64,000 bases of DNA, taken from Helicobacter hepaticus ATCC 51449. Its GTDB lineage: Bacteria; Campylobacterota; Campylobacteria; Campylobacterales; Helicobacteraceae. The notes below the pieces were generated by a model that was given only the letters and a program-made list of their open reading frames with translations, ran no database searches and was not told the DNA's origin. This document shows positions 63,485-64,000 of this stretch, piece after piece. The DNA is taken from the NCBI RefSeq assembly GCF_000007905.1, contig NC_004917.1:682001-746000 (forward strand). Reading direction: 5' to 3'. A program made the position numbers and the translations under genes. Position 1 is the first letter of the stretch; every line of letters starts with the position of its first letter.

Positions 63485-63738
63485 TACGCTGGGCAAAGGA
63501 GAGGGCATTTTTAGCCCAAGATAAACAATCTGTGCCTTTGCCCATTGTGCTAGATACAGAAGAGCAGCTTTTAGCCCTTGGATTTAATCTCTGCTTAGAA
63601 TTTAGCGTGGGCGGAATGAGCGTTTTTAGGCATATTAATTATGCCATTTTAAAGGATTTTTGCATTTATTATGGATTTGATAGTTTGGAGCTGTTGGGAT
63701 TATATAAAGAAATGATTGTGGAGATGGAAGCGATATGA
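63481..63738 (+). CDS. Tail assembly chaperone, frameshift extension (gpGT-like)
   Basis: The -1 frame is open from 63481 to the TGA at 63738 and adds 85 residues (LIRWAKERAFLAQDK..., then LPIVLDTEEQLLALGFNL). GTG 63532 could serve as an internal start, but it lacks a clear ribosome site, so the frameshift product is preferred. The stop overlaps the next ATG (ATGA). The fusion recruits tape measure and tube subunits in lambda-like phages. Confidence 0.7.
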   Translation, partial: LIRWAKERAFLAQDKQSVPLPIVLDTEEQLLALGFNLCLEFSVGGMSVFRHINYAILKDFCIYYGFDSLELLGLYKEMIVEMEAI

Positions 63739-64000
63739 AACAAATAAGTGTTAAATTCACCTTTAATGTCAAAGATGGCTCACTGCAAAAAATCAAAAAA
63801 GAGCTAGATTCTATAAACAAAAATAGCGCAAATGAGCTTTATGCCCTAGAGCTTAAACTCCACGAGCAAAAAATGGAGCATATACAAGAGTATTCAAAAG
63901 CCTATAAAGACCTCCAAAGCGATATACAATCTGCCCTTAATGAGGATATACAGGGCATATTTAATGGCAATGTTCATTATTTTCGAAGTTTAATCAATGA
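63735..64000 (+). CDS. Tape measure protein, N-terminal part (runs off the window)
   Basis: Open from ATG 63735 to the last base, 88 residues visible. MKQISVKFTFNVKDGSLQKI, then a long helical region rich in Lys, Gln and Asn. The position behind the chaperone frameshift, and the overlap ATGA with it, suit the tape measure protein, which sets tail length. The rest is outside the window. Confidence 0.65.
   Translation, partial: MKQISVKFTFNVKDGSLQKIKKELDSINKNSANELYALELKLHEQKMEHIQEYSKAYKDLQSDIQSALNEDIQGIFNGNVHYFRSLIN

Overview
The window reads as chromosome from a Helicobacter of the enterohepatic type (H. hepaticus / H. cinaedi relatives), ending in an integrated Mu-like transposable prophage. 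The DNA is AT-rich with epsilonproteobacterial codon usage. Several blocks keep the H. pylori gene order: gatA-guaB; nuc / poly-E protein / gmk / tatA / argS; and accA-fabF-acpP-...-fabG. Promoters are mostly a lone TATAAT box without a clear -35. The species was not determined.

Region 1 (1-16.1 kb) is core metabolism: purine synthesis (guaB), nucleotide and DNA enzymes (xseB, nucT, gmk), flagellar export (fliR), Tat export (tatA), argS, a branched-chain amino acid exporter pair (azlCD), flodoxin-type electron carrier fldA (flavodoxin), a methionine ABC operon with two tandem MetQ lipoproteins, rluB, a cysteine-rich Sel1-repeat protein and dapD. Region 2 (16.3-24.7 kb) holds a tiny lipoprotein plus a DUF302 protein, a TonB receptor, the aspartate/fumarate pair aspA-dcuA and a chemoreceptor. 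Region 3 (24.7-41.8 kb, mostly minus strand) holds type II fatty-acid synthesis genes, a DUF285 gene split by an in-frame amber codon, the PbpC / alpha-2-macroglobulin pair behind a promoter with a 13-bp poly-T tract, a frameshifted chemoreceptor, a CjaA-type solute-binding lipoprotein and msrA. The two chemoreceptors share a perfect 383-bp segment in opposite orientation. Region 4 (41.8-50.1 kb) is selA-selB, a NifS-fold protein lacking the PLP lysine, moeA, a universal stress protein, a TraF-like outer-membrane protein and a small periplasmic protein.

Region 5 (about 50.15 kb to the end) is the left part of the prophage. It has a LexA/CI-type S24 repressor on the minus strand, a strong early promoter whose spacer is a 22-bp palindrome, a structured leader, a Ner-like regulator, MuA-type DDE transposase, MuB-type ATPase, Gam, GemA, a Mor-type activator, an AT-rich two-gene cassette, a minus-strand tail-fibre island with an RCC1-type propeller, a lysis cassette (overlapping spanins, holin, DUF5675 enzyme), tail tube, a tail chaperone with a canonical -1 frameshift site, and the start of the tape measure gene. 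The right end lies outside the window.

The most unusual signal is in the prophage: a family of intergenic hairpins with conserved flanks (TTTAGGCG before, AAGACATTA after) and a conserved apical GGC-TTY-GCT. Their stems differ in sequence but keep pairing, which suggests a functional RNA or a structured mobile repeat.
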